This document shows, piece after piece, positions 1 through 12,264 of a DNA stretch of 64,000 bases. The notes below the pieces were generated by a model. The model worked only from the letters and a program-made list of their open reading frames with translations. It did no database searches and had not been told where the DNA came from. Within the stretch, counting starts at the first letter, position 1. Each line of letters starts with the position of its first letter. The translations under genes were made by a program, and so were the position numbers. Origin of the DNA: Symbiodinium kawagutii (taxonomy: Eukaryota; Sar; Dinophyceae; Suessiales; Symbiodiniaceae); NCBI GenBank assembly GCA_009767595.1, contig VSDK01022210.1, positions 423,942-487,941 of the forward strand. The letters run 5' to 3'.

Positions 1-383
1 CAAGTATTGTGATTCACACATATCTTTTCAGAGACTAGTCACCGTGCGAGCACGTCAAAAATCCTCATGATGTCCTTTTCAAATTCCCGAGGTTTCCCCT
101 TTACCGAGAAAGGGGAGGCCACCTAAGTCGGCTTTGGAGCCGTGCTGTAAAAGTTAGGGTCATGGGTCACATGGGCTACTGTTCTACCCCCGAGCTTATA
201 AGCAAACATTCATGTTGACGTTAGAAAAAAACATGTAGGAATGATTTTACCTTTCCTGTCATGGTATGGTTTTTCTTCGGAGAGCCCCACGTCGTGTTTG
301 GATGCAGGCTCTGCAAGGATGAATAAAATGGTCTGAGCTGACAGAATCTGTGATGACCTTTTCAGACCAGGGCTACGACCCCT

Positions 384-620
384 GTGATTGACCCAGTATT
401 CGTTGCAGCCAAATGTGGAAATAAAGGGTTAACTCGCCAAATAAATTCTCCCAGCTGGAAAACCTTTTTCAAAAGGCCGATCGCAGCTGTTTGCAATAAA
501 AAATCCTCAGTTCATTCGTGCCAGAGAATTCCAAAATATCTGCTATGGAGCAGACAAAGGACGAAACCACAAATAAAAAAACACCCCCAGGTGCTTAAAG
601 TGCCGAACCGCGCTTCACTA
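384..620. other. Unassigned leader-proximal sequence
   Basis: Positions 1-620 hold no gene that I can support. A plus-strand open frame at 384-689 has no recognisable domain and runs into the repeat that starts near 625, so I regard it as chance. Confidence 0.3.
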
Positions 621-624
621 AATT

Positions 625-1555
625 ACTTTACTTCGAGTGATCCCCACCATGTCATTTCAACACCGCTTGTTGACTCCACTTTTGTCTGACATTCTCTCCG
701 GCATTTAGAATGACATTCTTTCTGACATTCTCTCCGGCATATCTTCTGACATGTTTTCTGACATTTCTTCTGACATTCTATCCAAACATTTCTTTTGACA
801 TTCTATCTGACATATCTTCTGACATTTCTTCTGGCATTCTCTCTGGTTTTTCTTCTGACATTCTCTCTGACATTCTTTCTGGCATATCTTTTGACAATGC
901 TTCTGACATTCTCTCTGACATATCTTATGACATTCTTTCTGACATGTCTTCTGACATTCTCTCTGACATTTCTTTTGACATTCTATCTGACATGTCTTCT
1001 GACGTTCTTTTTGGCATCTCTCTTGACATTCTTTCTGGCATTCTTTCTGACATTTCTTCTGACATTCTTCCTGACATTTCTTCTGACATTCTCTCTGACT
1101 TTTCTTCTGACATTCTTTCTGACGTTCTTTCCTCGCGGTTGAGGTCCGGCAGCGACCACTGGGCGTGGATGGTCGTGGTTGAGGTCCGGCAGCGACCACT
1201 GGGCGTGGATGGTCGTGGTTGAGGTCCGGCAGCGACCACTCGCCGCGGATGGTCGTGGTTGAGGTCCGGCAGCGACCACTCGCCGCGGATGGTCGTGGTT
1301 GAGGTCCGGCAGCGACGACTAGACACAGATGGTCGTGGTTGAGGTCCGGCAGCGACCACTAGACACAGATGATCGTGGTTGAGGTCCGGCAGCGACCACT
1401 CGGCATGGATGCTCGTGGTTGAGGTCCGGCAGCGACCACTAGGCGTGGATGCTGGTGGTTGAGCTCCAGAGGCGGAGGAGAAGGAAGAGAAGGAGGAGGA
1501 GAAGGCAACTCTGATAAAATCTAACAACCCTCACCTGGCAGGTGGGGGAAAAACA
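625..1555 (+). repeat. Composite minisatellite element, copy 1
   Basis: First of three related composite repeats in the window. It opens with a conserved leader (TTTACTTCGAGTGATC at about 627, then ACCGCTTGTTGACTCC). A degenerate 12-bp minisatellite follows (TCTGACATTCTT, TCTGACATATCT and variants, about 684-1130), then an array of 40-bp units (1139-1458). It ends in a GGAGGAGAAG-rich stretch and a conserved tail, TCTGATAAAATCTAACAACC, with a CACCTGGCAGGTG palindrome near 1530-1545. Copies 2 and 3 lie at 44550-46685 and 63209-64000. Open frames exist on both strands only because the unit length is a multiple of three and lacks stops. Confidence 0.85.
1139..1458 (+). repeat. 40-bp tandem repeat, about 8 copies
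   Basis: Unit begins TTGAGGTCCGGCAGCGACCA and repeats every 40 bp. Copies differ mainly in the segment after CCACT (GGGCGTGGATGG, CGCCGCGGATGG, AGACACAGATGG). Two shorter copies of the same unit end the composite repeat at 46515-46600, so it belongs to the family and is not a local accident. Confidence 0.9.
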
Positions 1556-1559
1556 GAGG

Positions 1560-3110
1560 TTCAAAAGAACCGCAAAAATAATGTAGAAACAAGGTGCACC
1601 GAAAGTAACTCCCAGTCCAATCTTTTTGAACTCCTGATCTCACTCCTTTTCATAGTGGGATTATGTTTCAAATGTTTTTTGAACACTTTATCGCAAGCAG
1701 CACACCTGAAAAAAAACAGCTAAAAACTTCAATGGTGGGCTGTAACCAACTAAAACTCGTTGGCAACCAAGCAGTCGTTTGAGAGTGGTCAACTGCTGTA
1801 CTGGCATTCTCGGACGCTTGAATCAATATTAGCAGGAGTACCAGCATACAAGTTCAAGCCACACCCTAGGGGTGTGGTTGTGTAACTACTAAGGGTATTC
1901 TCCTTACATTGGGTGCCAGTATATCCCAATTTGGTGGTTTCTCACAATAGGGGTGCCCCCAATCATCCAATATAAGCCAGTCAAAGTAAGAAACCAACCA
2001 ATCCAACCATTTTCAGGGTCCACCATTTCAAGAAACCACCATTTGGAACGAACGAGAAAAACATTTACAAACTCAGTGAGAAAGGGTGGCTGACGATCGG
2101 CCAATCATCCCGAGCCGATGTTGTCACTTTGACCAATAAGAAATGCAAAGCCGATTTGTTGGGATGCAGAATCTCCCATGTCTCCAATCCATTGTTGTTA
2201 TTTAGTAGTGACCATGAAGGGCCGCTCATAGAAACGATGTCATGACTCTTAATTGTCGTATGGTTCGCGTTATTTTGTCTACATTCGGATGTTTATTCCC
2301 AGATACATGTAGTTGTGAATAGTTGGTGCCGATCATCATAGAGCGTCCATAATCTTCATACTGTTAACATCAATTGCCCTGGTGGATCATCAGGTAATTA
2401 TTGATGGTAAGACTAGGTGTGGCTTCTGAATAAGGAAATAAAACATAAAAGTTCTAGAGCGATCTACCATTGGTTGTTGTATGGGTGGCATTAATCACCG
2501 GGTTGATGCGGAACTCAGCGTCAACCGAATTACTGTATCTCATAGATTGCCTATCAATCATAGGGTTTCAATATTTTCGAATTCACAGGATTTCCAACCA
2601 AACGATCCCATAGATTGCCTATCAAGCATAGATGTTCACAGAATTTCCAATCATCGAATATATGGTACTGTCAACCGTACCCTTGTTAGAACCACCACAT
2701 CGAAGGCCATCCTTTCAGCTCCTGCGGTGGCCTGCCTTGCATCCGCGCCACTTCCTGACCGGAAGCACATGGCGATGGCGTCATGGAATCATGATTCCAT
2801 TGATTGGTTGGCAATTCTGGTTAATAATGGGGGATCATCAAAGTAATCCTCATGAATTCTATGGAATGATGATGGTAATCAATGTATGGTACCGCCCTTC
2901 ATCATGTGATCATTCGAGTTGTTTTCTTTGCCGCATCGGTGCCTCGTCAGCCCCTTTGAACGGTGAAGCGGTGAGCAGGTTGCGGAGCTTCAGCCAGGTG
3001 AAACTGTTGCATGTTCAAATTACAAACTGGCCAGGTACTCATACGGATGGATACCAAATGTATGTGGACAACGAAAGCAAAAAACGAAACGCCCATGTGC
3101 GCAAAAAAAT
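1560..3110. other. AT-rich DNA without recognised gene
   Basis: Only a MITE-like copy (1933-2040) is clear here. A small GC-richer island at 2935-3000 has splice-like borders on both strands, and I could not decide its orientation. The overlapping plus-strand open frames at 2481-3600 are continued mainly by the microsatellite that follows. Confidence 0.4.
1933..2040. mobile_element. MITE-like element, family B
   Basis: Terminal inverted repeats of about 13-25 bp: GGTGGTTTCTCACAATAGGG at the left and TTTCAAGAAACCACC at the right. It shares both ends with copies at 32865-32961, 40161-40262, 47965-48069 and 49627-49728. It has no coding capacity. Confidence 0.6.
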
Positions 3111-3120
3111 GGGCATATGT

Positions 3121-3540
3121 ATATCTATCTATCCATCTATCCATCTATCTATCCATCTATCTATCCATCCATCCACCTATCTATCTATCCATCTATCTAT
3201 CTATCTATCCATCTATCTATCCATCCATCCACCTATCTATCTATCCATCTATCCATCTATCTATCCATCTATCTATCCATCTATCCATCTATCTATCCAT
3301 CCATCCATCTATCTATCTATCCATCTATCTATCCATCTATCTATCCATCCATCCACCTATCTATCTATCCATCTATCTATCCATCTATCTATCCATCCAT
3401 CCACCTATCTATCTGTCCATCTATCCATCTATCTATCCATCCATCCACCTATCTATCTATCCATCTATCCATCTATCTATCCATCCATCCATCTATCTAT
3501 CTATCCATCTATCCATCCATCTATCTCTATCTATCTCTCT
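3121..3540 (+). repeat. (ATCT/ATCC)n microsatellite
   Basis: About 420 bp of nearly pure CTAT and CCAT tetranucleotides with a 30-40 bp higher-order rhythm (CTATCCATCCATCCACCTAT). The Ser/Ile/His/Leu-rich translations across it are artefacts. Confidence 0.95.
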
Positions 3541-3599
3541 CTCTTATCGCCTTCCCCTACTTGCTTGTACGCTTTATAAAGGTATCATACGATTAACAA

Positions 3600-5330
3600 G
3601 TGATGACATTGACAGCTGAAGTAGCCATCAGTGACGCCTACGCCGATGTGACGGCTTCGCAGGTCACCAAGCAGTTGAGTTTGGCATTGCGCAAGCCTTG
3701 ATGGACTTCTTATCTCATAATGACCCTGAGTGACTGATGACCATGAAACATGGCTCATCTTGACAAATGATCGGCCAATCAAGGTGCAAAATACCTGAAT
3801 ATAATTTTGGAGTGATAGAAATAGCTGGTCTTAGAGAAGTTTTCAAGCTACTTCTATGTTAATAATTTATCTAATGATGATCGATAGATGAAGTAGCTAC
3901 TTCTAATGATGGTTAGCTACTTTCATGATGGTTAGCTACTTCTAATGATGCGTGTTTTTGTTGGCTCGGTTTTTGTTTGAACAATATCAATGTGCTTCCA
4001 GGATCTTCCGGGTTACAAGAGGAATATGTTGCCCCTTGTGACCCATTGGTGCACCGTTGGCTGGGGATGACTGGGAATGGAAATTCCGCATCTCCATATC
4101 TAGCATAACTGGCCGCTTCCTAGTTCTAAGCCAACTAAGAGGGGGGCCCACCTGGCACAATATCTGCAAGCAAGGGGTTTTCCATTGCTATTTCAGATCG
4201 CGGGGGGATATCCCATGTTGTGGGATGGCGCCGACCAAACGGCCACACGGAGGAATTCATGACCCAAGTCGAGACCAAATTCTCAGATTTTTGGATCGGC
4301 CAACGGTCAATGTACATTAATCAATGTGGGTGAATGTTGCTCAAAAATGATGGTCGATGATCAATATGAATGATGGTTGGTGATGGTTCATTATGGTGCA
4401 GGGCTCGTTATGGTTAGTTTGGGTTGATTGTTCAAGTGCTGGTTAATGATGGCTTCTAGGTGATGGTCACTTATGCTTGTGCACCACTTTTGCGAGACAT
4501 TGGTCAGTTCATATTCATGGTTTGTGGTACCGTCAATGATTGAATTTTGATCAGCGATCCGCAAAAGTGTGGTTGATGGAGCTCAATGTAGTTGTCCTTC
4601 CTTAATTATGTTTTGTTGCTGCTGTCGATGATGTTTTTCTGAACATTGCAAGAGCTGAATTCAGAACCAACATTTTTTCAAGTCACTGTGTTACAGTGTT
4701 TGCAGACATGGTGTTCTACCATCTTCTACCTCATGTCGACGGATTGCTTTTGGAAGGTGTTCGAGCTTGAGTATGCAATTCACTCAGGCACCATGTAAGG
4801 CCGATCAGTATACTGTATCATACCACGATACGTTACCAGCATTTACCAATCATGAGCCATCCTTAACGACCATGAGCCAGCAGCAACCATCAATTGTTCA
4901 GCACTAATTATCTCCATAATTGATCATCATGAACTAATGATTGCGCACGAATTTGGCAGTGACTCACCATGAGCAAAACATCATAAACTATTGCGATTGA
5001 TTGCACATGTAAATATTGAAATTCATCATGATGCGCTTGCCACTTGCTTGAAAAACCTCTACAATTTTGAGATTGCGCAGTTGAAATGATCCACCACTGA
5101 TTGCGCTCTGGTGAGCCTGGAAGCTATAACTCATCATGGTCTTTAAAACGGGAGAACCAGGTCTTTATCATGGAATTTCCAACATCTATAGGAAACCGGT
5201 ATAAATGTTGGAAATCGCGGGCTGCGACCAGGTGACCCAACACCGGCCAACCATTCCGACGGAGCAAATTCGCCACCAAGATGCGGCTTCATAGGCCAAC
5301 ATGACCTTCTTCTCCACTTGGTTTAGTTGC
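3600..5330. other. AT-rich DNA without recognised gene
   Basis: TGATGG/CCATCA-rich low-complexity DNA. The island at 4020-4300 has open frames on both strands with no motif or clear splice pair. I see nothing else supportable. Confidence 0.35.
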
Positions 5331-5334
5331 TCAC

Positions 5335-5393
5335 CTGGGGCTGGTGGAATTCCCAGGGAGTGATCCATGGCAGCATCATTCACCCTCAGGCAT
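5335..5393 (-). CDS. Candidate exon (unknown protein)
   Basis: On the minus strand an AG acceptor (TTGCTAG) and a strong donor (CCCCAG|GTGAGC) bracket an open stretch reading CLRVNDAAMDHSLGIPPAP with one leading base. I do not recognise the protein. The donor is good and the acceptor weak. It is the lowest-coordinate, so most 3', member of the minus-strand exon series. Confidence 0.3.
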
Positions 5394-6194
5394 CTAGCAA
5401 TGATTACATGGCTCTTTCTCAAAACGGACCTCCGAATCATCCACAACTAGCCTGCTTTAGATGATCAATGGGCGAGTTCAGGGGTCCCCCAATTTAAGAA
5501 ACACCCATGTATTCCAATATGTATATTATATGACCTACAACATTCTATAACTATTGGATTTTCAATTGTTAGATTCCCAATGGGAAGTGGTGTGTAACAC
5601 GTTGGGCCATCCATCTGTTTGAACATCAGTTTGCCCAACCCTGATGTGTGATTGATGGATGTTGACGGTTCATGATGCGTGTCCTGAAGAGTGACATTGG
5701 TTCATCATGGTTATTGATGATCGTCAATGATGGGTAAATGATAATGCTTAACGATGGCTGGCCAATGGTTGCGGTTGAGCGCACTTAGATGGTCAGTTGA
5801 TAATTGCCCAACGGTCGGTCAAAGAATGATGCATGTTGAATCAGCTTACTTAGCTGCTGGACAATCAAGGGCGGATAACGAAGGGTTCAAAAAACAACAG
5901 TCTAAATACCATGAACGTTGGCTGATCACCAAAATTCAGAGTGGTTCGTTGCTGGGACGACACTGCATCAGGGCATGAATAAACTCTACACACACAAAGG
6001 CCCGGGAACCCAAAACATGTGCGCGTTTGGTTTTTTCCAATTAATTTCTTTCATTAATTGCATCGCATTGCAGCCTTTCTTCTGACTGAGAAGTGTCCCA
6101 TCAAAAATGTTCAAAAATCATCAAACAATGTCTGTTTCTTCGTATTGCTGACTGCAATGTCTCATCAACCAATCATCAACCGAAACCCATTACA

Positions 6195-6289
6195 GGTTGG
6201 TGGTTTCAGCCCCTATGAAAAATATTAGTCAACCAACCATTTGTTCATGATTACTAGGGAAAATAAAAAATGTCTAAAACCACCAACCA
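6195..6289. mobile_element. MITE-like element, family C
   Basis: Inverted ends GGTTGGTGGTTT...AAACCACCAACC with an AT-rich core containing AATATTAGTCAACCAACCA. Related copies lie at 39613-39712, 41252-41337 and 52773-52868, with part-copies at 32505-32580 and 51913-51970. Confidence 0.6.
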
Positions 6290-6317
6290 GAATTCGCTCG
6301 ATACAGCCACAAGTCAC

Positions 6318-6375
6318 CTGGCCCATCGCGTTGCCCCAGCGCTGCCCTCCCCCAGGACTAACGACGCAGCGCATG
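6318..6375 (-). CDS. Candidate exon (unknown protein)
   Basis: Minus strand: acceptor TCACAG, one leading base, reading MRCVVSPGGGQRWGNAMGQ, then a consensus donor CAG|GTGACT. The leading base completes the codon left open by the candidate exon at 7213-7299, so the two are phase-compatible across an intron of about 840 bp. The opposite strand is also open here, so orientation rests on the splice sites and the neighbouring exon. Confidence 0.4.
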
Positions 6376-7212
6376 CTGTGACTTCAGTCACCCCAGGGCC
6401 CAACAGAAATGAAGAAATCCCATTGGTTGCACCGGAAGACGTCAGGTTGATCACTATAGTGGTAGATCCATTGAAGTTCATAGGCCTCCCAGTTTATCTG
6501 CTCAATAGCTGGTGATTTATCCCAGATATGGATCAAACATGTTTGAAAAAGAAAAATCACTTCGCATCGCAGGAACGCTTCACAAAGTGATGTGTCATTA
6601 GGGTGCCCTGATGGCTACAACATCGAAAAAGCACCACAGATTGCGTCTGGAAACGAAAACATACTTGGCTCAAAGTCAGCCCCACGGACACGCGCATTTG
6701 CCGGGCAAAATCAATCCAGCTGGATCAAAGTAACGATGTACTCTCTACGTGCTGGATTGATTTTGCTGTACTTACTTGTAATCTCTCCTTGCTCTTGGTG
6801 CCAAACAACAAGCAGGCCACGGCCATGCATACTTTTGACCAAAATTTCTGAGGCCGCGCAACCTGCGAACACCCACAGGCTGATGCGGTTGCTTTTGCGT
6901 TTGCGTCTGTTGATGCTCTTAGGGTTGGTGATAGGTCCAAATTCACGATGCGAAATGAACTTGGGTTTAACATTGATAACGGCTAATGGATGCGAATAGT
7001 GGCTGATGGTTATTGATGGTTCATATACTTCATGAGTAGTTGCAGTTCCGGCCAATGATGGTTTACAATCATCAACCATGAGTAGCAATCATCAATCAAC
7101 ATCAACATGGGTCAATCAAACATTTAGCAATCAATCAACCTAATACTAATCATCAACATCAATCAACTATGGGTAGCAATCCTTGGCGTCACGAATTCCA
7201 CCCGGGACACAC

Positions 7213-7299
7213 CGGTACCACTGGGCACCAGCCGAGGCGCGAAGCTCCGCCCGGAACTCCTTGCTGCCGCGGCTTACTTCTGAGCCAGGCTCACTCATG
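7213..7299 (-). CDS. Candidate exon (unknown protein)
   Basis: Minus strand: acceptor TGAGCAG and donor TACCG|GTGTGT. With one leading base it reads MSEPGSEVSRGSKEFRAELR and onward to a WY near the donor, leaving two bases. Composition is protein-like, with mostly G/C third positions against an AT-rich background. No domain recognised. It splices in phase to 6318-6375. Confidence 0.45.
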
Positions 7300-7621
7300 C
7301 TGCTCACCAATAAGTCCTGAGGCTGCTCATAATATGAGCAATGGTCCGTGTTTCAGGTTGTGGTTTTCATTTTTTCATGAAAACTCCCTGGTCCGCATGT
7401 TTCCGCCCCTTTGGGTTTTCAGCTTCCAAGGTGTGCCAAATGGGGGGATTCTAGGGTGACCTGTGAAAACTCGTGGGTAACTATGCCCTTGGATGGCAAG
7501 GGAAGTAGTGACTGCTGTTGCTGAAGCCTATGAGCTATGCACCCCTGGATGGATGGCTCTCTGCCTTGACATCGCAAGGTGTGTTTGCCATGTGGCCAAC
7601 CACTCCTCTTTGTAGCTTCTT

Positions 7622-7742
7622 ATATGGCTATGGGTCAATATTAACCAACCAATAATGGTGGTTATTACCCAGCCAACCATAGGGAAAACAGTGGTTAATG
7701 ATAGGGGAACCAGGGGTACAGGGTTTTGACCCACAGCCATAT
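7622..7742. mobile_element. MITE-like element, family A
   Basis: About 120 bp with inverted ends ATATGGCTATGGGTCAA / TTTTGACCCACAGCCATAT. Inner landmarks are shared by the whole family: AGGGAAAACAGTGGTTAATG and AACCAGGGGTACAGGG. Other copies: 12022-12141, 14134-14256, 41352-41469, 43600-43720, 47142-47258 and 48920-49026, plus a fragment at 33975-34020. Confidence 0.7.
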
Positions 7743-8499
7743 ATCCCCAGTTTTGAATGCTCCAATGGTTGCTAATCATCCCTGATCATTCATCATGAGC
7801 CAGCGTCAAGCATTGATTATCATCGTCGACCTTTCATGGCTGAAGCCCTAAAGCGTCAGCCCGTCGCATGATATGCCTATGCCAGAAATCGATGAGATTA
7901 TGAGCACCCCTGGTGCCCTGGTAAAACTTCAACCAAATCAATTGAACAAACATGGAAGACCATTTCGGGAGATGCTTATCCATCAGGGAATAAGAAGTAA
8001 AAGCATCTGAGTTTGCCAACGCATTGGTTCAGCCATTGAGTCTTTTGCACTCAATCAGGGAGAAACTTCTGAGGGTCGATGGAAAACATCCTTCGGTTCA
8101 TTGGGTTCCTAAGTCCCAAAAATGCCCGCAGATGGTTTGATTCTCAGAGATGGTGAGATTGGATACCGCCCAATGAAATCACCTATCGCACAAAACTAGT
8201 CAAAACCAAACATTGCTCGTTCGAGAAACATGAAGAAACAACCAAGCTGCTGAAAATCCACCTTCCAACCCGTAAATTAAGTATATAACTTCAATGGGGC
8301 CCCCAGCCTGGTTTCCCCTTAATATCTATCATTGCTGTTTGGAATTAATTGAGGTCACCGGAGCTATAGGGTGCGTCTTTGCGGATGCAATAAATAAGCT
8401 CTGGTGCAGCTTTGGCTGGGCAGGGAGGGACCCTTTCTTGCTCTAGGATCCAGTGTTTTGACTTTTTTTGAAAAATGACTTTTCAGCAAGATTGGTGTA

Positions 8500-8900
8500 G
8501 CTGGACTTCAATATGGGCCCAAATTTCAGCCAACATGGGGTCAAAATACGCCAAGATTGCCCCAACATGGGGCCCTATGTGCCGAATATGCCACAATGTG
8601 GCCAACATGGGGCCCACTCGCCGCAACATGGCTTTCGCGAAAATGTGCCTGCAAGAACCATTTTTGATCAAAATCCTCCGTTGTTTTTTGAAACAACATT
8701 TGCGGAAAGATTGGCGCAAGAGGTGGGAACAGGCGCAATTATGGGGCCCAAAACCTCCAAAAGTGGCCCAACATATGAAAAGATTTGCCCAACATGGGTC
8801 CAACATACGACCATCTGCCCCCTTGTTGCTTGTTTGCCCACATGAGACCCACTCACCCCAACATAGGTCCAACATGTCCCGGTTGCATCAACAACCGCAA
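8500..8900. repeat. Degenerate CCAACATGGGGCC repeat region
   Basis: The motif CAACATGGGGCCC and close variants (CAACATGGGTCCAACATA, CAATGTGGCCAACATGG) recurs at irregular 15-60 bp spacing. All overlapping open frames on both strands look like repeat artefacts. Confidence 0.6.
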
Positions 8901-9029
8901 TTCTTGTGAGACAACAGCTCACAAGCATCACGGTCAGCAAAACGTCACGGGTCTCCTGCAGCAATGCGCTTGGCACCCGCCACCGATTCTAAAGCTGAGC
9001 CAAAAAAGGCAACTGCGGCTGAACGGGTG

Positions 9030-11395
9030 AGGAAAATGGTGAATCCATTATAATAATTGCAAATTTGATCTAAGTAGATTTAATATATGAACGTTGAGGA
9101 TTGATAAGGATTGGTTGAGGTTGCATGATAGGCAAGGTCGAAGGTTTTTTCAGGTGTAAAACTACGGGTAAGATTGAAGAAAAAAAGTACGAATCAATCA
9201 TTGTTGATAACGGTTGCTTGAGGTCTTAAGACTATAAAACGCCACAGTACACAAATGATTCTGTTGATCGTTGGGGCAAATAACCAGCCAAACCAGGAGG
9301 ATGCTTGACCATATGGTCACTATATAATGATCAAAAAGTCAATTCAACATAGGTCAGAGCTAAGTTAATGACTTTTATCATGATGGATAATTACTAACAT
9401 TCGAAACTGTTACGGTTCACAATGGTACACCAACACTTTGGCGTTTGCTTTCTATGCTTGGACCGGTGGTGCAGCTTAGTGGATTGAGCAACAAATACTG
9501 TGAAGCCATACCCGATCCGCTGTGTTCCCCAAAGCTGTCTGGATGGAATCATGGCTCGAGGTTCGAGCTATGTGTCACCGCCAGTAGGGGCATAGGTGAT
9601 CATAGGTGTCCCAACAAATGGACTGGTTTGGATTTTCGCTGGAGGGAATGGACCCTCACATAGCCCTATTGCATTTAGTTACGCAACAGCCAATAGTTCA
9701 ATGCTTGAACATGCGCAGCAACGCTTTTCTAGAAATTGCTAGTTGGTAGCAATATCTCATGGTCGCTCCATGATGCCTGGGCAAATGACCTAGCACATGG
9801 TTGTATTTCCTTCCAGCCAGAATCATGTCCAGTTGAATACTGACAGCTCCCGCAGTGAAAACGAAATCTCATTGGACCATTGGCAGCGCTCAGCTCAGTA
9901 CTTGGAATCACGCCATGGCACCAGGTAGTCGGAGATGCGACAAGTAACCATCATCAATCATAAACCAGCATTGTCAAAATAAATATCCGTCAATCAGCTA
10001 CACTCATCCATCAATTGACCATGAATCAACCATCATCCAACTATTGTTAACCAGAAAGTCTCAGCAAGTTCTTAAGTGTTGTACCCGTACAGCTTTCTTG
10101 GTGCATGACAGAAGGATATCAAACTCAACTGGAACGAGGTAATGCAGATGTAGAAATTCAAAGGTCGCGATGGCAAATGTAAGTTCTGAAGCCGAATCTT
10201 TGATTGTTGTCTACCGGCAGGATGGGCGAAACGGCACATGCAAAGCAGCGAAACTTGGCAGGTTTTGCTTACAAAAATAAATAACAAAATCTGATGAGTG
10301 AAAGTTGCACGGTACATCAACTGGGTTTGTGCAGACACGAACATCCACGTGAACATGTAATTACTTTAAAAAAACGAACACACACACACACACACACAAG
10401 ATGGGTGCAAATTCGTGACCCCGCAAAAACCGGAAATGGTTAGACATACGCAGAAATATGCAACAAATCAAACAAAATAACGTACAATGGTCCTGAATTG
10501 GTTATTCTAGTTCCTCTCAAGCCACTTAGCAACTGGGATCCCTGGTCACCAGGACTGGGTGATCCTCTCATGTGCCCAAAGAATCCATGAGACATCAATG
10601 CAGCTGACGACCAGGAATCATGGCTTCTTGTATGCGCCTTCATTTTTTGCGTTGATTGTGAATGACCCCAGCTATACCCTCAACTATTCATGCATGCTCC
10701 ATTGGGAAATGCAAAGAATTGATATGGGTGTTTCTCAAGTCATAGGGGTACCCCCGAATCATCCAATATCAACCATTTACAGTAATACACCAATAATGTT
10801 TTCAATGTTATAAAGTTTGGTTCTGCTGAAAGGCTGGTTAAGTAGAGGTTGATCATACACATAGCCCCCAAATACAACTTGGAAAGCCTGGTGGCGCCCA
10901 TGGTTGTCCACATTTGTCCACCAATTTCGGACGGTTTCGCTTGAATCTGCAATTTACCTACGCACCTTCATCTATTGTCACCAATGTACATAAGCAAAGG
11001 CTTCATATTGTGATTGATCTATGGGTTATAGTTGTCTTTGGGTTCTACATGAAGCCTATGGGTCATTGCGGTTGCTTCATGATTAATTACAGTTGCTAAG
11101 GGCTATAGTTGTCTATGGTCATAGTTGCCGACTGATTACCACCAAAGCACTGGTCACTAATTCAACTATAGCTTGCAAAAACTACATCGAACTCACAGCC
11201 ATCCAAAACACGCATTGAACCATCAGAAATTACATTTAGATCTTGAAAAATAGAAGTACGTATATAAATTGATGAATGAATAAATACATGAACAAATAAA
11301 CAATGAACATATATACATGATGTATGTAAATGAAGATCTCACATAAATACCTCAGTGGGTTTTGTCAGTGCCAACGCTCAGCAAAACCCACTGCT
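9030..11395. other. AT-rich DNA without supported gene
   Basis: Contains a short (CA)n tract at about 10378-10399 and a half copy of MITE family B at 10727-10795. GC-richer islands near 9445-9660 and 9770-9910 have open frames, but no splice pair I would defend. Confidence 0.35.
10378..10399. repeat. (CA)n microsatellite
   Basis: About eleven uninterrupted CA dinucleotides. Confidence 0.9.
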
Positions 11396-11398
11396 CAC

Positions 11399-11471
11399 CC
11401 GTGGTCCCTGCTTGCAGACTTTGACTGCAGTCGTCGCGCGCCACAGTCACAGCCCCACGCAGGCACGACTC
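11399..11471 (-). CDS. Candidate exon (unknown protein)
   Basis: Minus strand: acceptor CCTGTAAG and near-perfect donor CCACGG|GTGAGC. It reads ESCLRGAVTVARDDCSQSLQ followed by AGTT, with one base left over. GC content is well above the flanks. Function unknown. At least one other frame is also open, so the reading frame is less certain than the exon borders. Confidence 0.42.
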
Positions 11472-12021
11472 CTTACAGGGATTTTCAAGGCGGGGAATGG
11501 ATATGGTATTTGAGAACCACTTGGAATTGGAATTATAGTGAGGTGATCACATAGTTTTCCATCAATGATGCTTCCATAATTAAGAACTAATACCTGTTGG
11601 AATTTGAAAAGAGCAATTGGAATTTTCGAGGCGGTCTTACTATAATCACAACTGGATTCACAGCCTTGTATCAGAAGAATTTGTAATTGGTAATGTAAGA
11701 ACTTGTGATAGTAAGCACCATTGATTGCAATTGGTAACATGGTAATTGTATGAACTTCATTTCAGAACCTCTGTTGATGGTAAGTTTCAATTCCTGCCAG
11801 CACCCCTGCCTTGATCTGCTTGCGATCAAACCAATGGTTTGTTACATATTTAAGGGGTGTCTTTTGATATTTCTAAGGCGTGTTTTTCGCATATCTCCGG
11901 GTTGTATTTCATTGTGTTTGACATTTCTGAGGGATGTTTTCTATCTGGAAGCAGCCTATAAAAAAAGTACATGAATTGCTGTTAGAAGCAAGCGCTAAAC
12001 TAACTATGAACCACTGATAAG

Positions 12022-12141
12022 CAAATGGGTCTGGGTCAGTTCACCCTTAGTCCCCCTGGTGCCCATCATTAACCGAGTTGTTTTCCCATTGAAATTGTTG
12101 CTGAAATTATTGACGGTTGAAATTGACGACCATAGCCAAAT
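12022..12141. mobile_element. MITE-like element, family A (diverged)
   Basis: Ends AAATGGGTCTGGGTCAG and GACGACCATAGCCAAAT form an imperfect inverted pair. The inner TTAGTCCCCCTGGTGCCC matches the family A core in inverse orientation. Confidence 0.5.
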
Positions 12142-12171
12142 GATCAAACTTTACAACTGCTCTTACCCCAC

Positions 12172-12264
12172 CTCTCAACCGGTGGCGCTCGTATCCCACA
12201 GGCGCCTGTGAACAGCGTCCCCTTTAGGCCGCCGCTTGAGATGCCCAAACGTTCCAGCAGGCGC
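12172..12264 (-). CDS. Candidate exon (unknown protein)
   Basis: Minus strand: acceptor GCGCTCAG and donor GAGAG|GTGGGG. The preferred frame reads RLLERLGISSGGLKGTLFTG then ACGIRAPPVER. It looks like genuine globular protein sequence, but no family is recognised. A second frame is also open up to an alternative donor at 12180. Confidence 0.42.

Noticed and set aside
1139..1458. CRISPR-like array
   Set aside because: 40-bp units are contiguous with no unique spacers, in a eukaryotic context without cas genes. The same applies to the 46-bp satellite at 30118-31570.
2632..3619. Long plus-strand frames across the ATCT/ATCC tract
   Set aside because: Simple tetranucleotide repeat translated as Ser/Ile/His/Leu/Pro. 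No independent coding support.
8475..9030. Overlapping 65-144 codon frames on both strands
   Set aside because: Built on the CCAACATGGGGCC repeat. No domain and no codon bias.
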